Shown one piece after another: positions 6,595 to 8,023 of a stretch of DNA of 8,023 bases. Origin of the DNA: Frankiales bacterium (GTDB lineage Bacteria > Actinomycetota > Actinomycetes > Mycobacteriales > SCTD01); NCBI GenBank assembly GCA_025464695.1, contig JAODNQ010000048.1, positions 1 through 8,023 on the forward strand. The letters are read 5' to 3'. Each line of letters opens with the position of its first letter. Within the stretch, counting starts at the first letter, position 1. The notes under the pieces are model-generated. The model saw nothing but the letters and a program-made list of their open reading frames with translations. It made no database searches and had not been told where the DNA came from. The position numbers and the translations under genes are program-made.

Positions 6595-7532
6595 CGGCGC
6601 CACGCCGCGACCCCGACGGCCAGGGCTCCCGCGGCCACCTGCACCGCCAGCGACAGCCGGGCGGCGCGGGCGACGTCGTCCACCGTCGGGGCCGGCCCGT
6701 CCCCCAGCAGCGGCCGCTCCTCGACCCGGCCCGCGTACGCGAGCCGGCCTCCCAGGGTGCGGCCGAGCGCTCCCGCGAACGCGGCCTCCACCGGCCCCGC
6801 GTTCGGGGACGGGTGCTTGCCGCCGTCCCGCCGCCAGGCCCGCAGCGCGGCGCGCGGCCGTCCCCCGACCACAGGGGCGAGCGCCACGGTGAGCAGCGCG
6901 GTCAGCCGGGCGGGCAGCAGGTTGGCGGCGTCGTCGGCGCGGGCAGCGGCCCAGCCGAAGCGCTCGTGCCGCGGTGACCGGTGCCCCACCATCGCGTCGA
7001 GCGTGTTGACCGCCCGGTAGGCGAGCAGCCCCGGCACGCCGAGCAGGGCGCCCCACACCAGCGGGGCGACGACGGCGTCGGAGGTGTTCTCCGCGACCGA
7101 CTCGACCGTGGCGCGGGCGAGCCCGTCGAGGTCGAGCTGCTCCGGGTCGCGGCCGCAGAGGTGGCTGACCCGGGCCCGGGCGCCGGCCAGGTCGCCGGCC
7201 CGCAGCAGCGCGTCCATGGCCCCGGCCTCGCGCCGCAGGCTGGTGCCTCCGACGACCGACCAGGTGGCGAGCGCCGTCAGGGCCAGCCGCGTGCCGGGGG
7301 TCGCGCGCACGGCGGGGACGCCGAGCAGCCCCGCTCCCCCGACCAGCACCGCCGCGTACACCGCGCCGGCCGCCCGCGCGTCGCGGTGCACCGCTCGCTC
7401 GAACCGGCCGGCGAGCGTGCCGAAGGCCGCCACCGGGTGACCGCGGCGGGGGTCGGCGAGCAGCGCGTCGACCGCCAGGCCGGTGGCGAGGCCGGCTGCG
7501 GTGGCGGGCCCGGACAGGCGGGGAGGCGGCAC
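6591..7532 (-). CDS. cobD: Adenosylcobinamide-phosphate synthase CobD (CbiB)
   Basis: Integral membrane enzyme joining the aminopropanol (phosphate) arm to the f-carboxylate of adenosylcobyric acid, the step after CobQ. The name follows the aerobic-pathway convention; Salmonella CobD is a different enzyme. The 313 residues match the family. Conserved blocks are [13 protein letters not shown] (26-38), [15 protein letters not shown] (144-158), [13 protein letters not shown] (172-184), [19 protein letters not shown] (192-210) and [18 protein letters not shown] (240-257). Hydrophobic stretches are visible near 55-73, 82-97, 153-171, 209-223 and at the C-terminus, 292-310. GTG at 7532 is preferred because it lies 6 bases after a TAGGCT -10-like box and has no Shine-Dalgarno, consistent with a leaderless mRNA. 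Its TGA overlaps the cobQ GTG, so the two form one operon, cobD-cobQ. Confidence 0.95.
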   Translation of the reverse strand: MPPPRLSGPATAAGLATGLAVDALLADPRRGHPVAAFGTLAGRFERAVHRDARAAGAVYAAVLVGGAGLLGVPAVRATPGTRLALTALATWSVVGGTSLRREAGAMDALLRAGDLAGARARVSHLCGRDPEQLDLDGLARATVESVAENTSDAVVAPLVWGALLGVPGLLAYRAVNTLDAMVGHRSPRHERFGWAAARADDAANLLPARLTALLTVALAPVVGGRPRAALRAWRRDGGKHPSPNAGPVEAAFAGALGRTLGGRLAYAGRVEERPLLGDGPAPTVDDVARAARLSLAVQVAAGALAVGVAAWRR

Positions 7533-7538
7533 CCGGCG

Positions 7539-7544
7539 AGCCTA
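7539..7544 (-). promoter_or_regulatory. Candidate -10 box for a leaderless cobD transcript
   Basis: On the minus strand TAGGCT (7544-7539) fits TAnnnT and is followed by six bases and then the cobD GTG at 7532, the spacing expected when transcription starts at the start codon. No good -35 element is visible about 17 bases upstream, so this is tentative. Confidence 0.4.
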
Positions 7545-7581
7545 CGGAGCGGCGCAGGTGAGGCGCACGCCAGGACGGGCA

Positions 7582-7615
7582 GGACCTCCGGGGTCCGCAC
7601 CCCTGCAGGAGGTCC
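7582..7615 (+). promoter_or_regulatory. Leader hairpin that pairs the whole Shine-Dalgarno of the small acidic gene
   Basis: In plus-strand RNA GGACCTCC (7582-7589) pairs perfectly with GGAGGTCC (7608-7615), and GGGG (7590-7593) pairs with CCCC (7600-7603), closing a TCCGCA loop; TGCA (7604-7607) bulges. The right arm contains GGAGGT of the ribosome binding site, so this fold would hide it. A competing small hairpin, GGACC (7582-7586) with GGTCC (7592-7596), uses the left arm and would free the site. This resembles a thermometer or translational switch. The pairing is seen; the regulation is inferred. Confidence 0.55.
7607..7613 (+). promoter_or_regulatory. Perfect ribosome binding site of the 44-residue gene
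   Basis: AGGAGGT is a full match to the anti-Shine-Dalgarno and lies 5 bases before GTG at 7619. It is the strongest ribosome binding site in the window and decides the start of the small gene. Confidence 0.75.
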
Positions 7616-7618
7616 CCC

Positions 7619-7753
7619 GTGAGCACACCCAGCGCACCCGACGTCGACCAGCCCGAGGGCGGCGCCCACACCGGCGAGAGCGAGCAGGACGCCAGCGGCC
7701 GCACGCCCGACAACCCGGACAACGACATGCCCGACGGCGGCGACGACGCCTAG
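7619..7753 (+). CDS. Unrecognised 44-residue, highly acidic small protein
   Basis: Not a family I recognise. GTG at 7619 to TAG at 7751-7753 encodes 44 residues beginning [15 protein letters not shown] and ending [13 protein letters not shown]. It has nine Asp and three Glu against one Arg and no Lys, giving a net charge near -11. There are six Pro and six Gly, no aromatic residues, and no Leu, Ile or Cys. Such a chain should be soluble and disordered; there is no signal peptide or membrane segment. Support for coding is a perfect Shine-Dalgarno at ideal spacing, G or C in nearly every third codon position, and a hairpin after the stop. The ribosome binding site is occluded by a leader hairpin, so translation is probably regulated. 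The gene is divergent from cobD and convergent with the cold-shock gene. No clear promoter is visible. The function is unknown. Confidence 0.65.
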   Translation: MSTPSAPDVDQPEGGAHTGESEQDASGRTPDNPDNDMPDGGDDA

Positions 7754-7778
7754 ACCCGCCCGACTGACCCCGAGCACG

Positions 7779-7816
7779 CCGCAGGGCCCCGACTCGTGCG
7801 AGTCGAGGCCCTGCGG
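7779..7816 (-). terminator. Long hairpin terminator between the small acidic gene and the cold-shock gene
   Basis: CCGCAGGGCC (7779-7788) pairs with GGCCCTGCGG (7807-7816), and the inner palindrome GACTCG-TG-CGAGTC (7791-7804) extends it, with C7790-G7805 also paired. The one irregular position (7789 with 7806) is C-A in plus RNA but G-U in minus RNA, so the fold is more complete in the cold-shock transcript, whose stop is 17 bases away. It can also serve the small gene, which stops 26 bases before it. There is no U-tract. Confidence 0.75.
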
Positions 7817-7832
7817 GGAAGTCTGGGTCGGA

Positions 7833-8023
7833 CTAGATCGGGCGGACGTTCTCCGCCTGCGGGCCCTTCTGGCCCTGGGTGATGTCGAACTCGACCCGCT
7901 GGTTCTCGTCGAGGGACTTGTAGCCGTCCGTCGCGATGGCCGAGTAGTGGCAGAAGACGTCAGCGCCGCCGCCGTCCTGGGCGATGAAGCCGAAGCCCTT
8001 CTCCGCGTTGAACCACTTGACAG
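7833..8023 (-). CDS. Cold-shock-domain protein (CspA family), 5' end cut by window edge
   Basis: A small single-domain RNA/DNA-binding chaperone of the CspA family. The 62 complete codons present start [18 protein letters not shown] and end PQAENVRPI before TAG at 7835-7833. Members usually have about 67 residues, so only the first few (typically M-x-x-G-T) are missing beyond base 8023. RNP1 is KGFGFI, complete. RNP2 reads VFCHY, with Cys where VFVHF/VFVHY is usual. The remainder, [20 protein letters not shown], follows the five-strand OB fold of the family. Start and promoter lie outside the window. A strong hairpin follows the stop. Acting as an RNA chaperone, it could plausibly influence neighbouring mRNA structures, but nothing here shows that. 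Confidence 0.95.
   Translation of the reverse strand, partial: VKWFNAEKGFGFIAQDGGGADVFCHYSAIATDGYKSLDENQRVEFDITQGQKGPQAENVRPI

Noticed and set aside
4822..7020. 732-residue plus-strand open frame antisense to cobQ/cobD
   Set aside because: It has low-complexity composition, no start signal, and lies opposite two well-conserved enzymes; it is a shadow frame.
5083..7728. 881-residue minus-strand open frame that would make a fused, longer CobQ
   Set aside because: The part upstream of 6594 is cobD read out of frame. The CobQ family begins just before the P-loop, and GTG 6594 gives exactly that.

Overview
The window is very GC-rich, with codon third positions almost all G or C, GTG starts, leaderless-looking promoters and tightly packed genes. 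This points to a high-GC actinobacterium; I cannot name the genus from the sequence. There are no rRNA or tRNA genes, insertion sequences or CRISPR arrays, and no gene-free stretch exceeds 300 bases.

Layout. (1) 1-1603, minus strand: the N-terminal 534 codons of cobN, the large subunit of the aerobic cobaltochelatase, running off the left edge. (2) 1604-1739: a divergent intergenic region with a strong G-quadruplex motif on the cobN coding strand and a perfect 8-2-8 palindrome just before the next gene. (3) 1740-5054: a three-gene block of a zinc-dependent alcohol/formaldehyde-type dehydrogenase (plus), a TetR-family regulator (minus) whose 3' end overlaps the dehydrogenase by 11 bases, and a divergent 14-helix DHA2-type MFS exporter (plus). 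(4) 5083-7532, minus strand: cobD followed by cobQ, overlapping by four bases (GTGA). (5) 7582-7753, plus strand: an unrecognised 44-residue, very acidic protein with a perfect Shine-Dalgarno that is buried in a hairpin. (6) 7833-8023, minus strand: a cold-shock-domain protein missing only its first few codons at the right edge.

How the genes work together. CobN, CobQ and CobD belong to cobalamin synthesis: cobalt insertion into hydrogenobyrinic acid a,c-diamide, four amidations giving cobyric acid, and attachment of the aminopropanol arm. The dehydrogenase/TetR/MFS block lies between these genes and has no obvious role in B12 synthesis; it looks like a regulated efflux or detoxification module. 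The TetR and MFS promoters interlock in a region of about 80 bases, the usual layout for a repressor controlling its own gene and an exporter.

Each of the three convergent gene junctions carries a long hairpin: 2942-2975, 5066-5103 and 7779-7816. The most unusual part is the leader of the small acidic gene. It can fold so that the whole Shine-Dalgarno is paired, and an alternative small hairpin could release it, so it resembles an RNA thermometer or translational switch.
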